A DNA stretch of 9,447 bases from Clostridia bacterium (GCA_017539765.1 JAFYCH010000095.1:1-9447); one strand, 5' to 3'; positions 1 to 6,686 are shown, numbered from the stretch's first letter. Numbers and translations are program-made. Notes: generated by a model from the letters alone, not told the origin.

Positions 1-508
1 AAACGCTGTCCGTCTCCATACTCAAAATATCACCAAGTACAATTTCGTTTCCGTCACCATCGACAGTCAAAGGCTCATCTAGGCTAACTTCAACTTTAAG
101 TTTGCTAGTCTTTCTTAGGTGCATCAAAATTTCATTTTCAATGCATCTGCTGGCATAAGTTGCAAGTTTTATGTTTTTTTCCAGTTTAAAACTATTTACG
201 GCTTTGATTAGTCCAATTGAACCAACGCTTATCAAATCTTCAAGTTCAATGTTTGTGTTGACAAATTTTTTGCTTATATACACAACAAGACGCAAGTTGT
301 GTTCAATGAGTTTATTTTTTGCTTCTTCGTCGCCAAGTTCTGCTTTTTCTATATATTCTAGTTCAGTTTCACTATCAAGCGGACTTGGAAGTGCATCGCC
401 ACTGCACAGAAAAAGAATGATGTCATCTGTCAGTTTATTCTCTTCCAGTAAAAATTTTCCTGAAAGCAAATTTTGTATGTATTTTTTAATTTGTTTCAAA
501 CTTATCAT
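1..508 (-). CDS. sigE: Sporulation RNA polymerase sigma factor SigE (3' part off the left edge)
   Basis: This encodes the mother-cell sigma factor that directs RNA polymerase to early sporulation genes after asymmetric division. Reading the minus strand from 508 gives 169 residues open to the window edge. Core region 2 is clear: NLRLVVYISKKF (about 71-82), EDLISVGSIGLIKAV (90-104), then ATYASRCIENEI (116-127), followed by a region-3 start with SLDEPL. About 36 residues precede the conserved ALPSPL segment, matching the inhibitory pro-sequence that SpoIIGA removes in Bacillus subtilis. The start was chosen because AGGAG (515-519 on the minus strand) lies just upstream of this ATG. Region 4 is missing only because the window ends. 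The gene overlaps the end of spoIIGA by 23 bp, so translation is probably coupled. The immediate spoIIGA neighbour distinguishes it from other sigma-70 sporulation factors such as SigK, SigF and SigG. Confidence 0.95.
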   Translation of the reverse strand, partial: MISLKQIKKYIQNLLSGKFLLEENKLTDDIILFLCSGDALPSPLDSETELEYIEKAELGDEEAKNKLIEHNLRLVVYISKKFVNTNIELEDLISVGSIGLIKAVNSFKLEKNIKLATYASRCIENEILMHLRKTSKLKVEVSLDEPLTVDGDGNEIVLGDILSMETDSV

Positions 509-1343
509 AAAATTCTCCTAATAATTTTTGTGAAATAATCATATCGCTATTTAGTTTTTTGTTGAAACTTGTCAGTGATAGTCCAAGTTTTGCATTTTTA
601 ATTTGTCTTTTGTCTATATAAAGCCCGTCGATTTCAAAGGTAAGTATTGAATTTTTGTTGCCGTCTATGCTTTGAATTTCTATATACTTTTCGTTTTTAA
701 GACTTAAGCTTTTTTTGAGCAAAATGTCTGCAAGGCTTATTTTGGGGTAGAGCATATTAAATGTTTTGTAATTTATAATACTCACACTTTTTTCATCGAC
801 AACAAGTTTGTTGCCTGTGTCCAAAAATGCAGTCACGGATATTTTTTTGTTATTTTCACAAAGAGTTGTGTCATAATAAAACTCGTGTTGTTTTTTCTTT
901 TGATATAGATACAAAACAATATTTTTTATTGCTACATAGGTCACAAAGCAAACAAGCAAGACTGCACCAACAGGAAATTTGTATGTATAACTTATGCCGT
1001 TGTTGATTATTACTTCAATTCCCAAAACCTGCATAATGCCAAAACAAGCACCACCAAAGACAAATGTGCAAATTGTGAACACGGCAAAACTTATCATCAG
1101 ATTTTTTACATTTTTACTTTTGAATGCAACCAAAATCATACAAAGTCCAAGTGGAATTTTTATGATGTTGCATATAACAGCAGGTAGCAGTGGAGAAAAA
1201 AGTGAAACAACTGTGCCAAGCAAAGCACCAAACAGTATTCTTTTTTTGCTAGTATTATGTTTGAGTATGGTTTTTGTCAAAAGAAGAATAAGTGTGTTTA
1301 TGACAATGTTATCTATAATTATATATTCAACATATATGGTCAT
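486..1343 (-). CDS. spoIIGA: SpoIIGA, membrane aspartic protease that processes pro-sigma-E
   Basis: SpoIIGA is a sporulation-septum membrane protein that cleaves the pro-sequence of SigE after a signal from the forespore. From the chosen ATG the protein is 285 residues. The first half (about 1-147) is hydrophobic with roughly five membrane segments, beginning with MTIYVEYIIIDNIVINTLIL. The C-terminal half is a soluble protease domain with the signature AFLDTGN at 172-178; Asp175 is the predicted catalytic residue of the half-pepsin-like active site. The frame also stays open 12 codons further upstream to 1379, but the ATG at 1343 is preferred because GTGGAG (1349-1354) sits seven to eight bases before it and the family begins with this YVEY-type segment. 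sigE follows directly with a 23-bp overlap, the usual partner arrangement. Both membrane half and catalytic motif look intact. Confidence 0.93.
   Translation of the reverse strand: MTIYVEYIIIDNIVINTLILLLTKTILKHNTSKKRILFGALLGTVVSLFSPLLPAVICNIIKIPLGLCMILVAFKSKNVKNLMISFAVFTICTFVFGGACFGIMQVLGIEVIINNGISYTYKFPVGAVLLVCFVTYVAIKNIVLYLYQKKKQHEFYYDTTLCENNKKISVTAFLDTGNKLVVDEKSVSIINYKTFNMLYPKISLADILLKKSLSLKNEKYIEIQSIDGNKNSILTFEIDGLYIDKRQIKNAKLGLSLTSFNKKLNSDMIISQKLLGEFYDKFETN
515..519 (-). promoter_or_regulatory. Ribosome binding site of sigE
   Basis: The minus strand reads AGGAG followed by six bases (AATTTT) and then the ATG at 508. It lies within the last codons of spoIIGA, and it fixes the sigE start inside the upstream gene, consistent with translational coupling. 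Confidence 0.8.
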
Positions 1344-1360
1344 AAAATCTCCACACTTCC

Positions 1361-1394
1361 ATTGTATAATAATGATCAAAACTTAAAAAGTGAA
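1361..1394 (-). promoter_or_regulatory. Possible spoIIGA promoter with a long spacer
   Basis: On the minus strand, TTCACT (1389-1394) and TACAAT (1361-1366) are separated by 22 bp. In B. subtilis the Spo0A-activated spoIIG promoter is known for a 22-bp spacing between sigma-A-like hexamers, so the match is suggestive. The expected transcription start near 1354 would give a leader of only about 11 bases, with the ribosome binding site at its very 5' end, which weakens the call. In DNA this AT-rich such matches arise easily by chance. Confidence 0.3.
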
Positions 1395-1416
1395 AAGAAA
1401 ATTGCAATTTGATTTA

Positions 1417-1426
1417 TTTTGGCAAA
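1417..1426 (-). promoter_or_regulatory. Spo0A-box-like sequence upstream of spoIIGA
   Basis: The minus strand reads TTTGCCAAAA, nine of ten positions matching the Spo0A box consensus TTTGTCRAAA. It lies upstream of the possible spoIIGA promoter, where a Spo0A activator site would be expected, at about -63 to -72 from the predicted start. A single short site in AT-rich DNA is weak evidence. Confidence 0.3.
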
Positions 1427-1445
1427 TTATATAATAATTTTTGTT

Positions 1446-1934
1446 TTAACCATCTGGGTAAAGTGGTGGTGGAGTTGTGATTGAATTTGCGTTTTGATTA
1501 TATGCACCGTTTTGAATATTCTGATTTGCGGCTGAGTTGTATTTTTCAGCATTTGCGTCTGTGTCAAAATTGTTTGGTGCATCTAACATAGCCGAATCAT
1601 ATTCGGCAGTCTCAACATTTTCAGCAGCACAAGTCCTTGCATTTCTGGTGTTAAACATTCTGTTGTTTTTTTTGCCTATTGCACCATTTTGATTTGGAAT
1701 ATATATTTGCACCAAAATGGCATCTTCGCCAAACTTACATACACTGTTAAATGGAATAAATATGTCATCGCATTGTTTAAAAATATTCCAACTTTTGTTA
1801 TAGCAAGGCACAACAATTCCAAGAACTTTTCCAAATCTTGTATCAAAAACTATGTCAATAATCTTGCCGAGGCGTTTGCCGTCAACAATGTTGATAACTT
1901 CCTTGCCTCTAAGTTCGCAAAAAGATGTTTCCAT
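1446..1934 (-). CDS. YlmC/YmxH-family PRC-barrel sporulation protein with Asn-rich tail
   Basis: The first 80 or so residues match the small PRC-barrel proteins called YlmC/YmxH, conserved in spore formers and of unclear molecular role: CELRGKEVINIVDGKRLGKI (6-25), then DIVFD, GKVLGIVVP and a FIPFNSVCKFGEDAILV strand pair. Family members are usually 80-100 residues, so this 162-residue protein has an extra C-terminal half (about 82-162) rich in Asn, Ala and Gln and ending in TTPPPLYPDG. That tail has no hydrophobic segment and looks disordered. A strong AAGGAG (1939-1944, minus strand) precedes the ATG. It lies upstream of spoIIGA on the same strand with a 102-bp gap, whereas in B. subtilis ylmC is downstream of the spoIIGA-sigE-sigG cluster, so the association is conserved but the order is different. 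The family assignment is firm for the N-terminal half; no function is claimed for the tail. Confidence 0.82.
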   Translation of the reverse strand: METSFCELRGKEVINIVDGKRLGKIIDIVFDTRFGKVLGIVVPCYNKSWNIFKQCDDIFIPFNSVCKFGEDAILVQIYIPNQNGAIGKKNNRMFNTRNARTCAAENVETAEYDSAMLDAPNNFDTDANAEKYNSAANQNIQNGAYNQNANSITTPPPLYPDG

Positions 1935-2028
1935 AAATCTCCTTATATAATTTTATTTTTAAAAAAAGTTTATTATGACTTTTGCCTAAAACTTGCATAT
2001 TAGAAAAACCAAAAAAGTAAAATAAAAT
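1935..2028. other. Divergent intergenic region between ylmC-like gene and feoA
   Basis: This 94-bp AT-rich stretch must hold the start signals for both directions. On the plus strand ATGACT (1975-1980), 17 bp, TATTAG (1998-2003) is the best sigma-A-like pair I can find, only four of six matches in each hexamer. On the minus strand CATAAT (1972-1977) is a possible -10 without a good -35. I looked for a Fur or DtxR/IdeR-type palindrome that would explain iron control of feoAB and found none convincing. Confidence 0.3.
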
Positions 2029-2259
2029 ATGGAACAAAAATTAAGTATTCTTAAAGAAAATCAAAAAGCAAAAATTGTCAAAGTACTTGGTGATACGCAC
2101 CTAAAAAGAAGGCTTATGGAGTTTGGACTTTTGAGTGGACAAGTCGTTTTAGTGCTTTCAGTGTCGCCCCTTAAAAATACGTTTATGATTTCAATAAGAG
2201 GCTACGCACTTGCACTCAGAAAAAGCATACTCGAAAATATTTATGTGGAGTTATTATGA
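2029..2259 (+). CDS. feoA: FeoA, SH3-like accessory protein of ferrous iron transport
   Basis: FeoA is a small cytosolic protein with an SH3-like fold that supports FeoB-mediated Fe2+ uptake. The 76 residues are the normal size for a stand-alone FeoA. The hallmark pattern is present: AKIVKVLGDTHLKRRLMEFG (about 14-33), then a SPLKNTFMISIRGYALALRK segment (46-65) where the Gly-Tyr-x-Leu-x-Leu-Arg strand is typical. The gene ends in an ATGA overlap with feoB, so the two are co-translated in one operon. The start lacks a recognisable Shine-Dalgarno sequence: the preceding 20 bases are nearly all A and T. No in-frame ATG further upstream would add conserved sequence, so this start is retained. 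Confidence 0.92.
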   Translation: MEQKLSILKENQKAKIVKVLGDTHLKRRLMEFGLLSGQVVLVLSVSPLKNTFMISIRGYALALRKSILENIYVELL

Positions 2260-4358
2260 AAGATATTGTTGCACTTGTAGGCAATCCTAACACAGGCAAA
2301 ACCACCTTTTTTAATTCGGTAACAAATGCAGATGAACACGTTGGCAATTGGCATGGCGTAACGGTTGAGTTTAAAGAAAAAAAGTATAAAACAAAATCAA
2401 AAAAAGAAATAACTTTGACTGATCTACCTGGCACATACTCTCTGTCACCATACAGTTTTGAAGAAGGTGTTACAAGAGACTATTTGCTTACTCACAAAAA
2501 CTGTAAAGTAATAAATATTGCAGATGGAAACAATCTTGGAAAGAGTTTGCTTTTGACACTTGAACTACTAGAAATGGGAATATGTCCTATTTTATGTATA
2601 AATATGGCAACGGAAATCAAGAAAAAAGGCATTGAAATAAATGTACAAAAAATTAAAGATTGGCTGGGGATAGAAGTATATTTGTGTGACGCATACAATA
2701 AAAAACAAGTTACGGAAATTGTAGAAAATATAATAAATTTTGATACAATATATCAAAATAAGTTAACTTACCAAAATATCATATCAAAAAAGCTTGATGA
2801 GTTGCTTAATTTAAATATTGAAACATTTGATAAAATAAAGGTTCTGGAACTCGATGAATATTATATAAAAAGACATAATTTATCACAAAAACAAATTGAA
2901 ATATTAACAAAAAACAACACATGTGAATATGTGCTTAAAACAAAATATGAGTTTATAGATAAGATATTGTCTCAATGTGTAAAATATAAAAGCAAAGAAA
3001 TTTATGGCTTTGGGAAACTGGACAAAGTGGTGCTTAACAGGTGGTTTGCAATTCCAATTTTTGTTGGAATCATATTTGCAATTTTCTTTTTTACTTTTGG
3101 ACCTGTTGGCACATTTTTGACAAACTCATTATCTTTGTTTTTTGAAAATATTATTTTTGCACCACTTATTGATTTGACTAAAAAACTTACAACAAACAAA
3201 TTTATCATTGACTTTGTCAGTTTTGCGGTCTGTGGCTCTCTTCAATCCATAGTATGTTTTTTGCCACAAATAATTTTAATGTTTTTGGGGCTCTACATTT
3301 TGGAAGATACTGGGTATATGAGTCGGCTTGCTTTTTCTTTTGAAGATTATTTAAAAAAAGTTGGGCTTTCTGGCAAAAGCGTTTTTACGCTTTTGATGTG
3401 TTTTGGTTGCAGCACAACAGCAACGCTCACTGCACGTAATTTGGAAAATAAAAACAGCAAAATCAAAACTGCAATGCTTACGCCATATATAAGTTGCAGT
3501 GCAAAACTTCCGATATATTCAGTTATTTGTGGGGCTTTTTTTCCAAAGCATAAATTTTTAATAATTATAGGGTTATATCTTTTGGGTATTATGGTTGCAC
3601 TTTTGACAAGTTATCTTTTAAACAAAAAAGTGCTTAAAAGCGAGAACGTAACTTTTGCAATGGAGATGCCACCATACAGATTTCCTAGCGCAAAAAAGGT
3701 TTTTAAAAATGTATTTGTAAATATAAAACAATTTTTGCTCAGAGCGGGAACTATGTTGTTTAGTTTTTCTTGCATAATTTGGATTTTGCAAAATTGCAAT
3801 ATAAAAATGCAATATGGAGTGGGTGATAGCATTTTGCAGGTTCTGTCTGGCTGGCTCGCACCGTTATTTATTCCACTTGGTTTTGGCAGTGTTGGTGTTG
3901 TTACGGCACTTCTTTGTGGAGTTGTGGCAAAAGAGATAATTGTCAGTACAATTGGTATGGTGAATGGGCTTGGTGAAAAAAGTGGGGCAAGTCAAATTGC
4001 AAACAGCATTTTGTTTTCAACAAGTGCGTTCTTTTTAACAAAGCAAAGCAGTTTGGCATTTTTGGTTTTTGCAACACTTTACGCACCATGCATTTCAACT
4101 GCAAGTGTCATGATAAAGGAAATCGGTTTCAAGTGGACTGCAATTTCTTTGACCATTCAGTTTGCTGTTAGTTACTTGATTAGTTTTGTAGTATATAGAG
4201 TCTCGACATACTTTGTCTGCAATGGTTTTGTAAGCGGTGTTATTTCGGTTTTGGTTTTTGTTGCCATTTCAGTTGTGATATTTTTCGCTGTTGGTTTATT
4301 TAAACCAAAAAATGCTTGTAAATTTTGTCAAAATAGGAAATATTGCAACAATAAATAA
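2256..4358 (+). CDS. feoB: FeoB, ferrous iron transport protein B, with divergent G4/G5 motifs
   Basis: FeoB is the inner-membrane Fe2+ permease with an N-terminal G-protein domain. The 700 residues show the G1 loop GNPNTGKTT (9-17), switch I GNWHGVTVE (30-38), G3 DLPG (56-59), a helical domain (about 165-250), and a polytopic membrane region from about 264. Both gate motifs are present: LPQIILMFLGLYILEDTGYM (336-355) with GKS (373-375) and FGCSTTA (383-389), then PYISCSAKLPIY (410-421); Cys385 and Cys414 correspond to the conserved gate cysteines. The G4 motif is NMAT (116-119) instead of NMxD, and the G5 position reads LCDAYN (143-148) instead of a Ser-Ala-type loop, so guanine specificity may be altered. 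After the last membrane segment (about 660-682) the tail holds Cys688, Cys691 and Cys697. The start overlaps the feoA stop as ATGA, with GTGGAG (2245-2250) in front. The frame is intact. Confidence 0.96.
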   Translation: MKDIVALVGNPNTGKTTFFNSVTNADEHVGNWHGVTVEFKEKKYKTKSKKEITLTDLPGTYSLSPYSFEEGVTRDYLLTHKNCKVINIADGNNLGKSLLLTLELLEMGICPILCINMATEIKKKGIEINVQKIKDWLGIEVYLCDAYNKKQVTEIVENIINFDTIYQNKLTYQNIISKKLDELLNLNIETFDKIKVLELDEYYIKRHNLSQKQIEILTKNNTCEYVLKTKYEFIDKILSQCVKYKSKEIYGFGKLDKVVLNRWFAIPIFVGIIFAIFFFTFGPVGTFLTNSLSLFFENIIFAPLIDLTKKLTTNKFIIDFVSFAVCGSLQSIVCFLPQIILMFLGLYILEDTGYMSRLAFSFEDYLKKVGLSGKSVFTLLMCFGCSTTATLTARNLENKNSKIKTAMLTPYISCSAKLPIYSVICGAFFPKHKFLIIIGLYLLGIMVALLTSYLLNKKVLKSENVTFAMEMPPYRFPSAKKVFKNVFVNIKQFLLRAGTMLFSFSCIIWILQNCNIKMQYGVGDSILQVLSGWLAPLFIPLGFGSVGVVTALLCGVVAKEIIVSTIGMVNGLGEKSGASQIANSILFSTSAFFLTKQSSLAFLVFATLYAPCISTASVMIKEIGFKWTAISLTIQFAVSYLISFVVYRVSTYFVCNGFVSGVISVLVFVAISVVIFFAVGLFKPKNACKFCQNRKYCNNK

Positions 4359-4387
4359 TTGCTAAAAAATATATTTAGTGATACAAT
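4359..4387 (+). promoter_or_regulatory. Sigma-A-type promoter of der with extended -10
   Basis: TTGCTA (4359-4364), a 17-bp spacer, and TACAAT (4382-4387) preceded by TG one base before (4379-4380) make a good extended -10 promoter. It begins immediately after the feoB stop codon. Initiation would be expected at about 4394-4397, on or just before the preferred der start codon. Confidence 0.55.
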
Positions 4388-4396
4388 ATGTGTATT

Positions 4397-5716
4397 ATGA
4401 AAAAACCGATAGTTGCAGTGGTTGGAAGACCTAATGTAGGAAAGAGTACATTTTTTAACAAAGTAGTTGGCAAGAGAATAAGTATCGTAAAAGACGAACC
4501 AGGCGTAACAAGAGACAGAATATATGCAGATGCCGAGTGGCTTAATTATAAATTTTGGCTTGTTGACACAGGTGGTATTGATATTCATGAAATGACAGAA
4601 GTAAACAAAAATATACTCAATCAAGTTCAAATAGCAATGGAACTTGCTGATGTAATAATTATGCTTACTGACGGAATGTGTGGACTTACCGCTCAAGATG
4701 AAGAAGTTGCAAAGCTACTTAAAAAAACTGGGAAGCCAGTTGTTTTGGCAGTTAATAAATGCGATGACGGAACAGAAGATAGTATATACGAGTTTTATGC
4801 TCTTGGTCTTGGTGACCCATATCCAATATCAAGTGAACACAGCAAGGGTGTGGGAGATTTGCTTGACAAAGTTGTAAGTTATTTTGACAAGGCAATTGAA
4901 GAAGATAGCGACCCGAGCAAAATTAAAATTGCAATTGTTGGCAAACCTAATGCGGGCAAAAGTAGCATTACAAACAGAATTTTGGGTGAAAGCAGAATGG
5001 TTGTTTCAAATGTCGCAGGCACAACAAGAGATGCAATTGATACACCTTTTGTGTATGATGGCAGAGACTGCATTTTGATTGACACTGCTGGCATAAGACG
5101 TAAACGTTCAATTGAACTTGAAAGCGTTGAAAGCTATTCTGTTTTAAGAAGCATGGAAGCAATTAGACGTGCCGATGTTGTCGCAATTGTGTTTGATGCA
5201 AGTGAAGAACTAAGCGATCAAGATATTCGTATTGCTGGTTATGTGCACGAGCAAGGTAAACCAAGTGTTGTTATTGTAAACAAATGGGACTTGGTTGCAA
5301 AAGACGAATATACCATAAATTTCTATAAAGAAAAGTTGCAAAAAGAACTTGCCTTTATGGATTATCATATTCCTGTTTTTGTGTCAGCACTTTCTGGTCA
5401 AAGACTTAATACAATTATGCCAAACATAATCAAGGCATACGAAAATGCAAACAAGAGAACATCTACAAGCATTTTGAATGAAATTTTACAGGACGCAGTT
5501 GCAATCAGTCAACCACCTTCAAAGTATGGCAGAAGATTGAAGTTTTACTTTATGAGTCAAACTGCAACAAATCCGCCAACATTTACAATTCAGGCAAATG
5601 ATAGTTCAATTGTACATTTTTCTTATCAAAGATATTTGGAAAACTGTTTGCGTAGAAATATAGATTTTTCTGGCACACCAATCAAACTTGAATTTGTAGA
5701 CAAAAAAGATAAATAA
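4397..5716 (+). CDS. der: Der (EngA), double-GTPase ribosome assembly factor
   Basis: Der is an essential GTPase with two tandem G domains that assists 50S subunit maturation. From the ATG at 4397 it has 439 residues, the usual length. G domain 1 shows GRPNVGKS (10-17), PGVTRD (35-40), DTGG (57-60) and NKCD (120-123). G domain 2 shows GKPNAGKS (182-189), AGTTRD (207-212), DTAG (229-232) and NKWD (295-298). The C-terminal KH-like domain follows (about 350-439), with GRRLKFYF and the YLENCLRRNIDFSGTPIKLEF-like end. An ATG at 4388 is in frame and adds three residues, but that ATG sits in the promoter discriminator, and the family starts MxKPIVAVVGRPNVG, so 4397 is preferred. Neither start has a Shine-Dalgarno sequence. 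In many Firmicutes der is followed by plsY, as here. Confidence 0.96.
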   Translation: MKKPIVAVVGRPNVGKSTFFNKVVGKRISIVKDEPGVTRDRIYADAEWLNYKFWLVDTGGIDIHEMTEVNKNILNQVQIAMELADVIIMLTDGMCGLTAQDEEVAKLLKKTGKPVVLAVNKCDDGTEDSIYEFYALGLGDPYPISSEHSKGVGDLLDKVVSYFDKAIEEDSDPSKIKIAIVGKPNAGKSSITNRILGESRMVVSNVAGTTRDAIDTPFVYDGRDCILIDTAGIRRKRSIELESVESYSVLRSMEAIRRADVVAIVFDASEELSDQDIRIAGYVHEQGKPSVVIVNKWDLVAKDEYTINFYKEKLQKELAFMDYHIPVFVSALSGQRLNTIMPNIIKAYENANKRTSTSILNEILQDAVAISQPPSKYGRRLKFYFMSQTATNPPTFTIQANDSSIVHFSYQRYLENCLRRNIDFSGTPIKLEFVDKKDK

Positions 5717-5738
5717 TTAAAAAAAATAAGGAGAAAAA

Positions 5739-6686
5739 GTGGTAGTTTTAGAGTATGTTCTGTTGATAGTATTTTCTTATTTTATAGGAAATATTTCTTG
5801 GGCAAGAATAATCAGCAAAAAAAACAATGGTGACATAACCAAAAGTGGTAGTGGAAACCCGGGTACAATGAATATGCTTCGTACCTATGGAGCAGGTAAG
5901 GGATTTCTTACATTGATTCTTGATTTGCTTAAAGGTTTAATTCCGGCACTTGCGGGAAAGCTTCTGTTTAAATATACGGGTTTAAATGAAGATATTGGAT
6001 TATATCTCGCTGGTCTTTCTGCTATTGTTGGTCATATGTACCCAGCCATATATAAGTTTAAGGGTGGAAAAGGTGTTGCAACTTCACTTGGTGTTTTTAT
6101 GGTTGCAAATCCACTTTGGCTTATTGCTTCATTTATTGTTGGCTTTTTCTATGTTTGGTTCTTTGACTATGGCTCTGTTGCATCGCTGTTTATTGTTGCA
6201 ACAATGAGTATTATTCAAGGCTATCAAAACAGTGCAAAATATGCAACAGGCAGTGCAGAATTGCTTTCTGTAAACTTACTTCTTTTTGCAATATTTGCAC
6301 TTATCTGGTTTGCTCACAGAACAAACATTGTAAGACTTCTTCTTGGAAAGGAGAATAAAGCAAACCTTCAAAAGAGTTTTAAAAAGAAATTGCAAAAACA
6401 AAAGAAAGAAGAGGTTAAAACAGAATATCAAGAACAAAAAAGTGAACTTAAGCAAGAGTTCAAAGCGCTCAAAGCAGAATACAGGCGTGACGTAAAAGCT
6501 AAAAAGAAAGAGCTAAAAAAACAATATAAACAAATTGAAAGGTCACTTAAACAAAGCACTGCGGACATTATGGCAAATGAAATTGAAGAAAATGTTACAG
6601 ATGGTGAAGCGGATGTTGAAGATGAAAATTTACCAGATGCTGTAGTGGAAGATGTTGCAAAAAAGGAAAATGTAACAGAAAATTAG
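5739..6686 (+). CDS. plsY: PlsY, acyl-phosphate:glycerol-3-phosphate acyltransferase with long charged tail
   Basis: PlsY is the membrane enzyme that moves an acyl group from acyl-phosphate to glycerol-3-phosphate, making lysophosphatidic acid for phospholipids. Residues 1-205 hold the whole enzyme: about five membrane segments and the three conserved motifs SGSGNPGTMNMLR (36-48), GHMYPAIYKFKGGKGVATS (98-116) and HRTNIVRLLLGKE (193-205). The family is normally around 200 residues, so the last 110 (206-315) are extra: a Lys/Glu/Gln-rich stretch with coiled-coil character (about 208-272), then an acidic segment (280-305). The frame is continuous, and no internal start with a ribosome binding site was seen at the junction, so this looks like a real C-terminal extension. 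The start is GTG, preceded by TAAGGAG (5727-5733) five bases away. It lies 22 bp after der and is likely co-transcribed with it. gpsA, often next in Firmicutes, is absent. Confidence 0.94.
   Translation: MVVLEYVLLIVFSYFIGNISWARIISKKNNGDITKSGSGNPGTMNMLRTYGAGKGFLTLILDLLKGLIPALAGKLLFKYTGLNEDIGLYLAGLSAIVGHMYPAIYKFKGGKGVATSLGVFMVANPLWLIASFIVGFFYVWFFDYGSVASLFIVATMSIIQGYQNSAKYATGSAELLSVNLLLFAIFALIWFAHRTNIVRLLLGKENKANLQKSFKKKLQKQKKEEVKTEYQEQKSELKQEFKALKAEYRRDVKAKKKELKKQYKQIERSLKQSTADIMANEIEENVTDGEADVEDENLPDAVVEDVAKKENVTEN

Noticed and set aside
171..521. Plus-strand open frame of 116 codons opposite sigE
   Set aside because: It is a Ser/Phe-rich antisense shadow of the well-supported sigE gene, with no family resemblance.
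994..1386. Plus-strand open frame of 130 codons opposite spoIIGA
   Set aside because: No ribosome binding site or recognisable motif; it mirrors the hydrophobic half of spoIIGA.
1399..1410. 12-bp perfect palindrome AAATTGCAATTT between the ylmC-like gene and spoIIGA
   Set aside because: Too AT-rich and too short, with no T run on the correct side, to be a terminator; could be an operator but nothing supports a specific regulator.
1935..2028. Search for a Fur or DtxR/IdeR box controlling feoAB
   Set aside because: No palindrome close to either consensus was found; iron control may still exist through another site.
4328..4696. Minus-strand open frame of 122 codons across the feoB-der junction
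   Set aside because: It would run antisense to the conserved G1 region of der and has no recognisable domain.
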